From NCBI GenBank assembly GCA_913778085.1, contig CAJYXJ010000055.1:36193-100192 (forward strand): a stretch of 64,000 nucleotides of DNA, read 5' to 3'. Below the pieces are notes generated by a model. That model made no database searches, had not been told where the DNA came from, and was given only the letters and a program-made list of their open reading frames with translations. The stretch comes from an uncultured Chryseobacterium sp. Its GTDB lineage: Bacteria; Bacteroidota; Bacteroidia; Flavobacteriales; Weeksellaceae. Positions 43,003 through 51,273 of the stretch are shown piece after piece. The position numbers and the translations under genes were made by a program. Position 1 is the first letter of the stretch. Every line of letters starts with the position of its first letter.

Positions 43003-43872
43003 TTAAGGTTTGATTAACATCCAAAGATCTTTCAGATCAGGAATGAATGTGGTAATCAATGAAGGACTTTTTCCGGGATTTTCCTGCGCTTTCCACAAGC
43101 CCCATTCGCCACGGGTCCGGTAAGGAATGACCTCTGCCCAAAGCGCTTTTGAAGGATCGATGGCCAGTAAAGCCGCTACCGTATCATGCAGTGCTTTCTC
43201 TTTCAGCTCTACTGCTTTCAAAAAGAGGTTCAGCCCTTTATTATGGTTTCTAAACGGGATCAGCATTTCCGCGTCAGCTTTGGTGAAGACCGCTGCATGG
43301 CAGACATTTTTACTGATCAGGCGCCTTTCGGTCATCGGGATCGAAAAAAGCTTTTCAGCAGCCAGCGGATTTCCGTTCAGATTAAAGGTTGCACAGGTTG
43401 TTTTCCCATTAAATTTTTCTATTCGGTGCTCTTTTGGAACGATATTGTCCCCGGCAAAACCTCCCTGGCAGAACCAGCGGTCGAAAAAGACACCGGTTTC
43501 GTATAAGGTATACGGATTTGTTAGGGCCGCTCCTGTCAACAGCGTGCTATCCGGAAACTGATGTAGGGTCTCCGCCATAATTTCTACGGCAGAACCGTCT
43601 GCTTCCGAATCTTTAAAACCTCCGACCCAATCCCGGTGAAATACTGATACACGCGGGGCATCAGATTTGGGAGTGCCGGCTCCGATACGGATATCTTCGC
43701 GGTCCAGCATATTGAGGATCTTTCTCACAAAACCGATCTGATCCTTTCCTCCCGGATGTACGGAAACGCTTACAAGATGAACCCTGGGATGTGTTGCCAG
43801 AATAGCCAACGTCATCGCATCATCAGGATCAGCCGTTTCCATATCAAAATGAAAAGGTATTTTATATTGCAT
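43003..43872 (-). CDS. Nucleoside hydrolase-like protein
   Basis: A 289-residue protein of the inosine/uridine nucleoside N-ribohydrolase fold. The N-terminal calcium site reads FHFDMETADPDDAMTLAIL in place of the standard DTDxGxDD, keeping Asp10, Asp15 and Asp17-18; LTGAALTNP stands for the GPLTN region. Such enzymes cleave ribose from bases or related compounds. Its position between phosphoesterase and RNase Z-like genes suggests turnover of nucleosides from RNA breakdown, or a modified role. Confidence 0.8.
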   Translation of the reverse strand: MQYKIPFHFDMETADPDDAMTLAILATHPRVHLVSVSVHPGGKDQIGFVRKILNMLDREDIRIGAGTPKSDAPRVSVFHRDWVGGFKDSEADGSAVEIMAETLHQFPDSTLLTGAALTNPYTLYETGVFFDRWFCQGGFAGDNIVPKEHRIEKFNGKTTCATFNLNGNPLAAEKLFSIPMTERRLISKNVCHAAVFTKADAEMLIPFRNHNKGLNLFLKAVELKEKALHDTVAALLAIDPSKALWAEVIPYRTRGEWGLWKAQENPGKSPSLITTFIPDLKDLWMLIKP

Positions 43873-43916
43873 AGTTTATTTTTTAGTTATTAGTTTCAGC
43901 TTTAAAATAATCCGGA

Positions 43917-44861
43917 CTAATCTACTCCGAATGCTTTATAAAAAGCCGACTCAATCTCCAGCCTGTCGATTTCCATGTACCTTCTTGAAAAATGCACCGG
44001 TACGGCTTTCTTTACTCCGCAATCCTTCATGATTTTTCCGGATGCCGAAGCGTAGCTGTGGTAATTCAATTTTGCGAATTCTTGGTCTTCATCTTTGTAG
44101 AAGGTTTCGATGTACACCAGATCCGCATTCCCGAAAACAGTTTTTATCTTTTCATAATTGCCTTTCTCTGCTGCATGATCCATGATAATACCGAGTTTAT
44201 AGCCTTCATTTCTGGTAAGCAGATGGAATAAATCCGAAGCTTTGTAAACCGTTCCTTCGATTTCAATCTCCTTATCGTTTTCACTTCTTTCAAAAGCGGC
44301 CTTCAGTTCGCTGATCCATTTTCCTTTTTTAAATTCGGAGCCGTTTTCATTAAAACTCACTGAATCTTTCTCTTTGAAAAGATAAGCGATGGAATCGGTC
44401 TTGTGGTCCAGAATCGCGAAATCCACCTTTACATATTCATCTTCAAAGAGGAAATCCTGGCTTTTTACAAATTCAACATTCCACTTGGGCGGACGGATTT
44501 TATAAACATTAATTTCTTTTTCGGAAACAATTTCACGGATTTCATATTCAATAGCGTTTTCATCAATCAGGTTCCAGGTGTAGGATTTCAATCGTGCTTC
44601 AATCTGCTGCTGGATATTCTCCGGCCCGCAGATCACCACTTTTTCACCGCTTCCGATCTGATGCCTGAAAATGCCGTCAAAATTGGAAAAATGATCGATA
44701 TGGGTATGGCTGATGAATACTGCCGATACCGATTGCACTTCTTTTACCGTCAGCAAGCTTGCTTCACCGCAATCACACAGGTAATGCTTCGCTGAATTCG
44801 GGACTTTTATCAATATACTGATGTCTTCTTTAAAAAGACTTTTTATCTCTGCCTGTAACAT
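43917..44861 (-). CDS. RNase Z-like metallo-beta-lactamase-fold hydrolase
   Basis: A 314-residue MBL protein with HTHIDHFSNFDG (HxHxDH) and, near the C-terminus, VPVHFSRRYMEID, matching the HFSxRY motif that marks RNase Z/ElaC-type enzymes. IIMDHAAEKG and NYHSYASASG supply further ligands. RNase Z cleaves the 3' trailer of tRNA precursors. Many tRNAs in this window lack an encoded CCA, the normal RNase Z substrate class. An insertion of about 70 residues in the middle differs from canonical ElaC, so the target may be special. Confidence 0.78.
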   Translation of the reverse strand: MLQAEIKSLFKEDISILIKVPNSAKHYLCDCGEASLLTVKEVQSVSAVFISHTHIDHFSNFDGIFRHQIGSGEKVVICGPENIQQQIEARLKSYTWNLIDENAIEYEIREIVSEKEINVYKIRPPKWNVEFVKSQDFLFEDEYVKVDFAILDHKTDSIAYLFKEKDSVSFNENGSEFKKGKWISELKAAFERSENDKEIEIEGTVYKASDLFHLLTRNEGYKLGIIMDHAAEKGNYEKIKTVFGNADLVYIETFYKDEDQEFAKLNYHSYASASGKIMKDCGVKKAVPVHFSRRYMEIDRLEIESAFYKAFGVD

Positions 44862-45149
44862 TTTTTTAAGTTTCTATTTTGATGATCTGTTATTAATCCT
44901 TATTGGTCATTTAACACAAAGTTTACGAAGATTTTCTTATTACTAACTGTTTTTAAGTTCACAAAGCTACTTCGACAGGCTCAGCATAAACTTTTCCACT
45001 TAGCAAAGCACTATTTTTTCAGTAAAATTTATCCCATCAATCATATTTCAATAACCGTTTTCTTCGTTAGCGTACCAATATCAGAAGAAAATCTAAGGAT
45101 GATTAAACACATAAAAAGTCCCGGTAAAGGTATTACCGAAACTTAATTC

Positions 45150-45749
45150 TTATTTAAAAGCCGATTCTTTTGCCGCTTTTCTACGGATCCCGAAATCGGA
45201 TTTCCTGATTTTACACATACGGTCATCAGCGGTGTGATGGAAAACAATCCCTTCCATATTATTGTCGGGATTACTCAAAAAGCTTTTGATCCATTCAAAA
45301 TCCAGGCTTGCCAGATTAAGGATCTCGCTTCCGTGCTTTACCAGCAAATGGCCTTTGATGTTTTCGGGATTTCCCTGCACCTTTTCACCGATCAGTTCGT
45401 AGGTACCGTCTTCTACTTTGCCCGATTCTGCCAAAGCATGAAAGCCTTCCCAGAAGTAAACATCTCCTTTTCCGGCAGGGTCGCAGGCCACCCAATGCGG
45501 ATGATGCCCGGTTACCGGATCCGCTTCCTGACACGGGATTGCCCCTTCCGGAGCCGTTTTGCCTCTTTTGGCATCGTATCTTTTGAACAGCTTTCCGTTG
45601 ATTACTGCACATGCGGAACCGTCGAATTTCTGCGTTGCTACCGCTTCGCCGTCAAAAACCCACCGGTTTTCGGGATTGATTTCGTTAATCACCCGTCCTA
45701 AATTATGGATATCTTTTTTAAATAAAGTACTTATCTTTTTCATTTTCAA
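45150..45749 (-). CDS. RNA ligase, short Rnl-like nucleotidyltransferase
   Basis: A 199-residue protein made of little more than the adenylyltransferase domain: motif I TQKFDGSACAV with the adenylated Lys41, motif III-like GTYELIGEKV, motif IV MEGIVFHH and motif V DRMCKIRKSDF. No C-terminal domain is present, so RNA binding must come from a partner. It is 14 bp downstream of the second RNA ligase gene. I recall this short family being listed as DUF5565 or RNA ligase 1-like; that label needs a search. Confidence 0.82.
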   Translation of the reverse strand: MKMKKISTLFKKDIHNLGRVINEINPENRWVFDGEAVATQKFDGSACAVINGKLFKRYDAKRGKTAPEGAIPCQEADPVTGHHPHWVACDPAGKGDVYFWEGFHALAESGKVEDGTYELIGEKVQGNPENIKGHLLVKHGSEILNLASLDFEWIKSFLSNPDNNMEGIVFHHTADDRMCKIRKSDFGIRRKAAKESAFK

Positions 45750-45763
45750 TCGTCTTTTAATGA

Positions 45764-46777
45764 TTATTCAGAAACGGCCAACGCTGTTTTCACTGTATCA
45801 ATAACTACGGTATTCAGCTTTTTGTTGATTCTTTTCTGTTCTTCTTTTTCGATGCTGTCGAAAGCTTCCGGGAAATCTTTTCCAAAATCTTCCAGGATGT
45901 CCTTTGCGAAAAGGCCGATCACTTTTCCAGCCATTGTAGATTCAAATTCACCAATTTTGCTGATGACATTGTTCAGCCTGTTAACGGTTGCATATTGCTC
46001 AAGCTCTTCCCAAATTCGCTGGGCATCTTCGCCAAACCGGATCTGCTTCTGAACTTTTTTCTCCTGTTTTCTTACCACTTTGGATTTCTCGATCCACTTT
46101 TCATTTTTATTTTTCAGAATAATCCTCGCGCCGTTTCCGAAGTAGCGGGTTTCCAGGGTCTTTATAATGGTTCCCTCGCACCTATTGTCTTCAAGTTCAG
46201 GAAGGCCCAGCCAGCCGGGAATTTTGGAATTGAATATATTTGGGAAAGCTAAAACTTCTTCCAGTGTTCCCTGGAAAAGGGTCTTTGCATAGAAAAATCC
46301 GGTTTCCTCAAAAATATTGTTAATCAACTCCGTATTCAGATAGGTGGTCCCGTTCAGCTTAATGTCGAATGCATAAAATTCATTCTGTGGCGCATATTCA
46401 ATACCTTTCTGCACTTTTACCGCGTCCGTCACCGGTTCCACTTCTTTATGCTTATATCCTCCTCCGAATATTTCCCCATAGATCACTACGGTTTCAGCGT
46501 CCGGATACAAAGCTTTCACTTTACCGAAAACCTCAATTACATTTTTCCTGTAACGCTCAAGGACCTGAACGGCATTGAAAAATTTTTCATTATCCTGAAT
46601 AAAAGCGGTTCTTTTTGCGATTTTAATTTCCTTTCCGTCGGTGAAGAAAGAGAAATTGGCACCGTGAACCTTTTCCTGCACGATAAAAACCTCATCCCCA
46701 AAGCCCTGGATCCTGATCTGTTCGATCACGCGGGCCTGGTAAGCATTTTCTATCGAGTTATATGTTTTAAAAATCAT
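45764..46777 (-). CDS. RNA ligase of the T4 Rnl2 type
   Basis: A 337-residue ligase: motif I EKVHGANFSF (Lys36), motif Ia/III VVIYGEIFGG, YAFDIKLNG, motif IV CEGTIIKT and motif V RIILKNKNEKW. The remaining 110 residues form a helical C-terminal domain as in T4 Rnl2, which seals nicks with 3'-OH and 5'-phosphate ends in double-stranded RNA. Paired with the short ligase just downstream, and flanked by tRNA-like arrays, it is the strongest single sign of an RNA-repair function. Confidence 0.92.
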   Translation of the reverse strand: MIFKTYNSIENAYQARVIEQIRIQGFGDEVFIVQEKVHGANFSFFTDGKEIKIAKRTAFIQDNEKFFNAVQVLERYRKNVIEVFGKVKALYPDAETVVIYGEIFGGGYKHKEVEPVTDAVKVQKGIEYAPQNEFYAFDIKLNGTTYLNTELINNIFEETGFFYAKTLFQGTLEEVLAFPNIFNSKIPGWLGLPELEDNRCEGTIIKTLETRYFGNGARIILKNKNEKWIEKSKVVRKQEKKVQKQIRFGEDAQRIWEELEQYATVNRLNNVISKIGEFESTMAGKVIGLFAKDILEDFGKDFPEAFDSIEKEEQKRINKKLNTVVIDTVKTALAVSE

Positions 46778-46892
46778 TTTTTTTAGTTTTTATTTAGCCA
46801 TAAACTTTAACTTTCTGGAATGAAAAACCCAAGATCTCCAGATTATCCTGTCTTCTCTATTCCGTTTAACATCAAATCATGGATGGTATATT

Positions 46893-47456
46893 TTAAAGCT
46901 TATCAAGTTCTGATTCATTATTTTCCATCTGCTTAAGGTGTCTCCGGGCATGCAGAGAAAGAAAATAAATGTACTCGTAGACATTGATTTTCCCTAATCC
47001 GTTCACCGTCATAGTCGTTTTGCAGAGCAGTCCTTCGCCATTTTTCATCCGGTCGAGATAAATGAAGCACTGATGATACTGCATGGACATCAGGCTTGTG
47101 ATTTCATCCAATCTCATCTCACCTTTCGGTTCCATGTGGTGTGGCCTGATCCACTCAAAAGCACCGTACTCCCCTATTTCTTCAAACTTTTTCCTGTCGA
47201 AAACATAATTTCGTATTTCAGCTTCCAGGTCCTGACCTCCGGAATTCCGAAGTGCCTTTTTTGAACCTTTTTCAATAAGGATTAGCAGGTAGAAGTTCGT
47301 CAGATAAATATGTTCCAGAATCTGCCGGACCGTCCAGCCTCCGTTAGAAGGCCGATAATCCAACGTTATCCTGTCTTTCTCAAACCATCGGTCCACCTCA
47401 TCAAAGCTGTATTTCAGATGGTCTCTTATCTCTTGTATGAATCCAAAAATATTCAT
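46893..47456 (-). CDS. DinB-family four-helix protein
   Basis: A 187-residue DinB/YfiT-type protein: SNGGWTVRQILEHIYLTNFY and a C-terminal YFLSLHARRHLKQME with the metal-ligand histidines. DinB proteins are putative metal-dependent transferases linked to bacillithiol or damage response. The start codon overlaps the stop of the cyclic-phosphate receiver gene (TAATG), so the two are coupled; a link to RNA ends would be new. Confidence 0.82.
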   Translation of the reverse strand: MNIFGFIQEIRDHLKYSFDEVDRWFEKDRITLDYRPSNGGWTVRQILEHIYLTNFYLLILIEKGSKKALRNSGGQDLEAEIRNYVFDRKKFEEIGEYGAFEWIRPHHMEPKGEMRLDEITSLMSMQYHQCFIYLDRMKNGEGLLCKTTMTVNGLGKINVYEYIYFLSLHARRHLKQMENNESELDKL

Positions 47457-47827
47457 TACTGTTTTTTAAAATTATTTAAAAGGCTCTCAATATTCTGCTT
47501 CCCGACCGGATTCATGGAATGGCAATAATATTCCGGCAGATCTAAACAATGATCCATGCAATATTCCACCAGCCATTTGGCACAGTCGTAGCCTGTTTTC
47601 TCGACATATTCCCGGGAATTCGGTTCCAAGTAATGTTCATCTGCGAGGTCATGATCAAAAGAGATCATTTCCGGAAGCCCTTTTTCCAAAATTCGGTCAA
47701 CAAATGCCTGATAGTTCCGTGCAATATACCAGCCCTCTTTTTGGAAAATCTCCTGCTTCGTATATGGGTAGGCGTTCTTAGGATATCTTATATCATCCAG
47801 GAACAATAATCTTTTGGTCAGTTCCAT
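47456..47827 (-). CDS. Cyclic-phosphate-processing receiver-like protein
   Basis: Start at 47827 (MELTKRLLFLDDIRYPKN); the ATG 11 codons earlier overlaps the previous gene. The 123-residue receiver fold has LLFLDDIR (Asp11-Asp12) and ISFDHDLADEHY. Burroughs and Aravind named such stand-alone receivers in RNA-repair operons as candidate processors of 2',3'-cyclic phosphates at RNA ends. The DDxR and DHDL motifs fit that family rather than phospho-relay receivers, which have K at the end. Confidence 0.82.
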   Translation of the reverse strand: MELTKRLLFLDDIRYPKNAYPYTKQEIFQKEGWYIARNYQAFVDRILEKGLPEMISFDHDLADEHYLEPNSREYVEKTGYDCAKWLVEYCMDHCLDLPEYYCHSMNPVGKQNIESLLNNFKKQ

Positions 47828-47840
47828 TGCTTTATTATTT

Positions 47841-48617
47841 TTAATTTGAAAAGTAAACATTCAAAGCTTTGATGATACTTTTCACGTTGGTATTGGGATA
47901 AAATCCCGAACTGTTGATGCAGTTGACCTCAACAATCTTCCAGCCTTCATCCGTTAAACAGATGTCCATCACGAAAGCTTCCTCAAGGTTGAAGAGCCAC
48001 AGCATTTCCCTGGCAAATGTGAGTCCTTCTTCCGAAACTTTTTCCTCAAAAGGAGCCTGGTTATTAAATTTATAATATCCGGCATCGATGATCTGCCCGC
48101 CTACGATCCAGAGCCTGGCTTCCTTCAATGTCCTTTTTGCTTCGGAAACCTGGATGAGAGAATCTTCCGTAATCCGGTTGGATGAATTTTTCAGGGCTTC
48201 AAATACAAAATCCTCCCATTCCGTTTCGCTGAATACCCTGCCCGTAAAAATCTTGGCTTCATTGTAGGGCTTGATGAATTTCTTTTCATCTTTTTCCCAA
48301 ATAAGCTTGTCCGAAATTTTGTGAACCGTAACTTCATGATTCAGAAGATGCGCCCCGTAATATTTTGAATAGATTTCATAAAGATGATTGCCTCCGTAAA
48401 ATGAGCCCGGGAACCAGTGGGTGTTCTGTCTTCCCAGTCTGGCAATGGTTACGGATCCGTAAACGAACACATCTGTCCGGGCGGTTTTAAAATCTATTTT
48501 CTCTGCCGTTGGAGGAATATTGATCACCTGGTAATCGATATTAAATTCTTCCAGGGCATCAAAGATCTTATAATGATCTGGATCGTGATATACGTTTGCC
48601 TGAACTAAAAAAAACAT
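47841..48617 (-). CDS. ATP-grasp protein, R2K-like
   Basis: A 258-residue protein with a non-classical N-terminal half (FFLVQANVYHDPDHYKIFD) and ATP-grasp features at the end (EEAFVMDICLTDEG, KIVEVNCINSSGFYPN). It resembles the R2K clade seen in phages and RNA-repair neighbourhoods, which attach amino acids or similar groups. It is 13 bp upstream of the receiver gene and 15 bp downstream of another ATP-grasp gene. Confidence 0.75.
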   Translation of the reverse strand: MFFLVQANVYHDPDHYKIFDALEEFNIDYQVINIPPTAEKIDFKTARTDVFVYGSVTIARLGRQNTHWFPGSFYGGNHLYEIYSKYYGAHLLNHEVTVHKISDKLIWEKDEKKFIKPYNEAKIFTGRVFSETEWEDFVFEALKNSSNRITEDSLIQVSEAKRTLKEARLWIVGGQIIDAGYYKFNNQAPFEEKVSEEGLTFAREMLWLFNLEEAFVMDICLTDEGWKIVEVNCINSSGFYPNTNVKSIIKALNVYFSN

Positions 48618-48632
48618 GGTTATCGGTTTTTA

Positions 48633-49451
48633 TTATTTTAATTTACTTTTTACAATCTCTGACAATTCTGTTTTTGCCTCTTCAGGAAATCCTGACAATC
48701 CCGGAATATCGTTATATTCCAGAATAAACCGTTCTCCGTTTTCCGTCTGAAGGACGTCAATCGCCACGATATCAGCCTTGATGTTCTCCTGTATCTGCTT
48801 TACTTTTTCAATCCACTCTTCTTCCGGACTTATCAGCTGATATTCCCGGGTTAAAGAATTGGCTTTCCAGTACTTACCTTTTCGTTTCATCGCCCAAACT
48901 TTATCATTTACCGCAAGGTAGCGGATATCATCCTGATAGTCGATAAATTGTTCCGTAGTCACATAATCGTTGTGAATAAACAGCAGGTCTTTGAGTTCCT
49001 CCCATTGTTCTTCGCCTGTAATAAGGCTTTTTCCGTACCCGCCGTGATGGTTTCCCACTTTAACAACGAAAGGAAACTCCATTTCAAGGTTTTTGAGCAG
49101 AGTGGTGGCGGTAGCCACATTAAAATCAATAACGGGTAAGCCGAGCTTCTTTAACCTGTTCAGCGTAGACAACCGGTCGTATCCCATCAGTAAGGAGGAA
49201 GCGGAATTTACGCAGGGAATTCCAGAATATTCAATCAATTTCAATATATTCCGGTGTTTTGCTTCAGGATTTACAGCACCCAACCGCCAGAAAATAACAT
49301 CCGGCTTACAGGCTCCATCCGTATTGATAAAATATAAAGACGAATCTTTTACTATACATTCCAATGTCTGGATTTTCTTCTGAACCACATCATACCCTGC
49401 GAAATAATCCGGCCAGTACTTTTCTCCGCTGATGATTAAAATGGTTTTCAT
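48633..49451 (-). CDS. ATP-grasp ligase, RimK-like
   Basis: A 272-residue ATP-grasp enzyme: NRLKKLGLPVIDFNVA, FPFVVKVGNHHGGYGKSLI (ATP lysine and glycine loop), VTTEQFIDYQDDIRYLAV, and ADIVAIDVLQTENGERFILEYNDIPGLSGF (metal-binding E and N). RimK-type enzymes ligate amino acids or peptides to a carboxylate. Together with the next ATP-grasp gene it suggests a peptide- or amino-acid-like modification step coupled to RNA repair; substrate unknown. Confidence 0.85.
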   Translation of the reverse strand: MKTILIISGEKYWPDYFAGYDVVQKKIQTLECIVKDSSLYFINTDGACKPDVIFWRLGAVNPEAKHRNILKLIEYSGIPCVNSASSLLMGYDRLSTLNRLKKLGLPVIDFNVATATTLLKNLEMEFPFVVKVGNHHGGYGKSLITGEEQWEELKDLLFIHNDYVTTEQFIDYQDDIRYLAVNDKVWAMKRKGKYWKANSLTREYQLISPEEEWIEKVKQIQENIKADIVAIDVLQTENGERFILEYNDIPGLSGFPEEAKTELSEIVKSKLK

Positions 49452-49550
49452 GGTTTTTATTTTTTTTTAGATTGATAATAAAAGCCGGATGATGAAAATC
49501 AGATTACGGTTAAAAAACTATCAATCTTCATCATCCTGCTTCCCGCTTTC

Positions 49551-50036
49551 TTACACCATCATATCGGCACAATTGGAACTTGCGAAGGCAAAAGGTTTCG
49601 CTTTGAAGACATACCCCATCCCCAGAATGTATCCCATTGCATCTCTCAGAGCGGCATTGGATTTAAAATCCGGGTCGGTATTGATGTCTGCGTGTACCTC
49701 CATTTCAACTCCATAAGCATCCAGCAGCGCACAGATCGTATAAGCAATCTCTACGGATTTGTTGACTTCATTCAGCATCCGTTCTTTGATGCTGATGCGC
49801 TGGAATTCTTTTTCTTTTCTGATAAAGGTAAACGCTCCTTTTCCTTCGCGAACCAATACAACGGCAGTTGCATAGCTGATCACCTCCCCATATACGTGGG
49901 AGTCTGATCCTACACACACTTTGAGCCGGTGCCCATTGGCCTGTTCCCGGATGATGGCTTCTTCTACCAGCTGCGTGATAGGGTTTCGGAAAATTTTTCC
50001 GTTCATGTTCTGCCATGTTTCTTGTTGCGTTTCCAT
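49551..50036 (-). CDS. RNase H-fold protein of the YkuK (DUF458) family
   Basis: A 161-residue protein with LKVCVGSDSHVYGEVISYATAVV (first strands with catalytic-type Asp) and VEMEVHADINTDPDFKSNAAL, typical of YkuK-like RNase H-fold proteins whose activity is untested. Alternative start at 50006 (MNGKIFRNPITQLV). It is the first protein gene downstream of the tRNA array on the same strand and so may start the ATP-grasp to DinB unit. Confidence 0.82.
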   Translation of the reverse strand: METQQETWQNMNGKIFRNPITQLVEEAIIREQANGHRLKVCVGSDSHVYGEVISYATAVVLVREGKGAFTFIRKEKEFQRISIKERMLNEVNKSVEIAYTICALLDAYGVEMEVHADINTDPDFKSNAALRDAMGYILGMGYVFKAKPFAFASSNCADMMV

Positions 50037-50099
50037 TTTTTCTACATGTTTGTTTAATGTTAATTTATTACTGTTTTAATTGGCAATTTTAGCCTGAAA

Positions 50100-50450
50100 T
50101 TTACTATTTGTATATTGTCAATTGTGAATTCCTGCGGGTCAATTCGCTGCGCTTGTCAATTTTTTATGCTGACGTTTAATTGACCATTCACTTGCAGAGC
50201 AAAATTCACTATTGACCATTCACATTTAAAAACCACCCCGTCAAAAATTCCTTCGGAATTTTCGCCACCCCTCCAGAGGAGTGGAATTGCGGTTAAGGTT
50301 TTGCCGGATGTGCTTTTGACTAAACTTTAGCCTTTACTTTTGTCAATTGTGAATTCCTGCGGGTCAATCCGCTGCGCTTGTCAATTTTTTATGTTGACGT
50401 TTAATTGACCATTCACTTGCGGAGCAAAATTGACCATTCACTTTTTTTGA
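50100..50450. repeat. Cluster of dispersed repeats upstream of YkuK gene
   Basis: Two head-to-tail copies of the GTGAATTCCTGCGGGTCAAT / GCAAAATTGACCATTCAC family (about 50117-50225 and 50340-50440) enclose the CGTCAAAAATTCC block found also at 7550-7613. No gene is visible in this 415-bp spacer. Confidence 0.75.
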
Positions 50451-50521
50451 CCGTCTGACCGGGAATCGAACCCGAACAACAAGAGTACATTTCCTGCATG
50501 CTGCCGTTACATTATCAGCGG
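50451..50521 (-). tRNA. Degenerate tRNA-like gene
   Basis: Seventy-one nt on the minus strand. The T arm CGGGTTCGATTCCCG is sound, acceptor CCG-CTGA/TCAG-A-CGG pairs with one bulge, and a D-arm-like TGTAACGGCAGCA is present, but no 5-bp anticodon stem can be drawn. It follows the Tyr-like gene by 1 nt. I see no usable anticodon. Confidence 0.55.
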
Positions 50522-50522
50522 T

Positions 50523-50607
50523 TGGTGGAAGCAGCAGGATTTGAACCTGCTCAGCAAAAGCAACGGTGTTACAGACCGCCCCGACTCTCCAGCTTCGGCG
50601 TGCTTCC
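50523..50607 (-). tRNA. tRNA-Tyr-like (GTA), class II, encoded CCA
   Basis: Acceptor GGAAGCA/TGCTTCC is perfect, discriminator A, CCA encoded (plus TGG at 50523-50525). D arm GCCGAAGCTGGAGAGTCGGGGC, anticodon loop CTGTAAC (GTA) on a GCGGT/ACCGT stem, a long variable region as in bacterial tRNA-Tyr, and T arm GCAGGTTCAAATCCTGC. Position 38 is C rather than the usual A. It is the only gene of this array with an encoded CCA. Confidence 0.78.
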
Positions 50608-50686
50608 TTTTTTATGAGTAATAAGTAATTGGCAATATTTTATACTAAATTTCCTATTCTAATTTTAATTTCTTGTGAAGAAAAAT

Positions 50687-50740
50687 AAAGCCTGTCTAAT
50701 TTTTTGTTTGATATAAGAACTTCTGCGCCCGACAGGCTTT
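50687..50740. repeat. 54-bp hairpin element, copy 1
   Basis: Arms AAAGCCTGTC (50687-50696) and GACAGGCTTT (50731-50740) enclose a 34-nt loop with GATATAAGAACTTCTGCGC. Flanked by runs of T. Could be a small RNA, or a terminator for either strand. Confidence 0.75.
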
Positions 50741-50778
50741 TTCTTTTTCTCCGGAACTATCTCATTTTAGTTACTTGA

Positions 50779-50859
50779 GATGGCTATGGGATTCGAACCC
50801 ACTCAGCTGATGCAGCGGTGTTGCAGACCGCCCCGACTCTCCTGCTTCGGCGAACCATC
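50779..50859 (-). tRNA. tRNA-like with anticodon GCA (Cys) in a Tyr-like class II body
   Basis: Acceptor GATGGTT/AGCCATC (one wobble), D arm and anticodon arm nearly identical to the Tyr-like gene at 50523-50607, but loop CTGCAAC gives GCA. A GCTG/CAGC variable arm is present; normal tRNA-Cys is class I. No CCA. It looks like a copy of the Tyr-like gene whose anticodon changed from GTA to GCA. Confidence 0.72.
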
Positions 50860-50961
50860 GTTTTTATAAGTAATAAGCAGTGGGGTAATAAGTAATTTTT
50901 ACCTCTTTCTAATTTTTTATAATTAATAAATAATCAATAATGGTTGATCTTTATTAAAAAC

Positions 50962-51016
50962 AAAGCCTGTCTTATTTTTTATTTGATGTAAGAACTTCTG
51001 CGCTTGGACAGACTTT
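50962..51016. repeat. 54-bp hairpin element, copy 2
   Basis: Arms AAAGCCTGTC (50962-50971) and GACAGACTTT (51007-51016, one mismatch); loop again holds TTTGATGTAAGAACTTCTGC. Confidence 0.75.
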
Positions 51017-51076
51017 ATTTCACTAAAAATTATATTATGTCACTGTATTCCTCTTTTTTTGTTTCCGAGTTTAGAA

Positions 51077-51134
51077 AAAGCCTGCCTGTATTTTGTGTTT
51101 TTTGGCTAAAGATCATCTGCGCTCGGCAGGCTTT
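51077..51134. repeat. 54-bp hairpin element, copy 3
   Basis: Arms AAAGCCTGCC (51077-51086) and GGCAGGCTTT (51125-51134). Relative to copy 1 a T-A pair became C-G on both arms, a compensatory change that supports selection for the helix. The loop has diverged except for ATCTGCGC. Confidence 0.75.
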
Positions 51135-51273
51135 TCTCTTCTCTCTTTTTTTACAATCAATGGTGAAGGGTCAATTCGCTGCGTTTGTCAATTCCTTCGG
51201 GGCAATGGTCAGTCTACATTTATTCTCGAATTCGCTTGCTAAGCAAAAGTCACCATTGACTATTCACTCTTTG

